From Curtobacterium sp. MMLR14_010 (lineage in GTDB: Bacteria > Actinomycetota > Actinomycetes > Actinomycetales > Microbacteriaceae): a DNA stretch of 64,000 bases. Under the pieces are notes generated by a model. The model searched no databases and was not told the origin of the DNA. It saw only the letters and a list, made by a program, of their open reading frames with translations. The position numbers and the translations under genes are program-made. Positions 63,745 to 64,000 of the stretch are shown piece after piece. Where the stretch lies: positions 25,179 through 89,178 of the forward strand of contig NZ_MJGV01000035.1 of NCBI RefSeq assembly GCF_001865015.1. Direction: 5' to 3'. Every line of letters starts with the position of its first letter. Within the stretch, counting starts at the first letter, position 1.

Positions 63745-64000
63745 CGGCGTCGGTGACACGGTCTGTCACCTTGTAATCGGGTGCGATGCGGCCAAGACCG
63801 CGGTCGGAGACGCCGTGGGTGCCGCGGCCTCTAGTGGTTTCGAGCAGGCTGCGGACACGATGTTTTCGGCCTACGACGACATCATGAAGCAGTTCCTGAC
63901 GAGCTGGACCGGCTCCGGGTTCCTGGTGTCGCTCGACAACAAGGCCACGCAGTGGTTCCAAGACACGTCCCTGCCGATCACGATCGCACTGCTCACCCTC
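63737..64000 (+). CDS. Start of a VirB6/TrbL-like transfer membrane protein (3' truncated by window edge)
   Basis: The first 88 residues are visible from ATG 63737. N-terminus MANGVGDTVCHLVIGCDAAK, then an amphipathic stretch (FEQAADTMFSAYDDIMKQFL) and FQDTSLPITIALLTL, the beginning of a membrane helix. Actinobacterial VirB6-like channel proteins have such a start. The rest lies outside the window. The frame is open to the end, which agrees with a longer protein. Confidence 0.55.
   Translation, partial: MANGVGDTVCHLVIGCDAAKTAVGDAVGAAASSGFEQAADTMFSAYDDIMKQFLTSWTGSGFLVSLDNKATQWFQDTSLPITIALLTL

Noticed and set aside
1..64000. tRNA or rRNA genes, and prophage structural genes
   Set aside because: No cloverleaf with conserved T-loop or rRNA-like conserved stretch was noticed, and no capsid, tail or terminase proteins. 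A tRNA scan was not possible here.

Overview
The window reads as part of a large, GC-rich actinobacterial conjugative plasmid (or plasmid-like integrative element). Its Lsr2-type nucleoid proteins, GAF-ANTAR regulators, DasR/NagR-like amino-sugar control and codon use point to Microbacteriaceae, perhaps Curtobacterium; that placement is inference. Plasmid functions are spread over the right three quarters: a MobF relaxase/helicase beside a candidate oriT (19.8-24.7 kb), a leading-region-like block with ArdC, a ParB-like protein and many hairpins (28-34 kb), a ParA partition locus with repeats and a primase-type Rep (54.5-57.6 kb), and the first genes of a type IV secretion operon running off the right edge (61.8-64 kb).

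Layout. 0-0.7 kb: C-terminal end of a probable P-loop ATPase. 0.7-14.7 kb: an accessory island bounded by two near-identical divergent lsr2/yhcG-type nuclease pairs in inverted orientation, each flanked by the same 23-24 bp motif. Between them lie a GNAT enzyme, a TetR/SDR pair with clear operators, a GntR regulator, an AraC/GAF-ANTAR/GAF-ANTAR operon, a frameshifted AraC gene and a degenerate stretch with few genes. 14.7-19.5 kb: a TrlF-type PHP/SMC-like ATPase (likely defence), a serine recombinase and an exonuclease-BRCT protein. 19.8-28.5 kb: relaxase, oriT candidate, a VbhA/Fic toxin-antitoxin pair followed by an HNH protein, and a redoxin. 28-36.4 kb: small conserved plasmid genes separated by elaborate hairpins. 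36.4-38.3 kb: a DUF6338-like membrane protein and a TIR-domain protein. 38.3-44.2 kb: regulator plus oxidoreductase pairs (TetR/quinone reductase, XRE/SDR, NmrA-like, SDR). 44.3-52.6 kb: a complete amino-sugar catabolic cluster (nagA, kinase, nanE, APC permease, SIS, nagB, GntR) with two DasR-like operators. 52.8-54.4 kb: a second serine recombinase and its partner gene. 54.5-58.1 kb: par/rep. 58.4-64 kb: XRE repressor, ImmA/IrrE peptidase, membrane protein, membrane-anchored hydrolase, then transfer genes.

How it may work together. Relaxase and Fic toxin end in the same C-terminal sequence, so the toxin may ride the conjugation channel, as Bartonella Bep effectors do through a different signal. 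The genes near oriT carry two families of conserved hairpins that could act as single-strand promoters on entry. The XRE/ImmA pair and a matching operator in front of the transfer operon suggest an ICEBs1-like switch that controls conjugation. These three ideas are inferences from the sequence and need tests.
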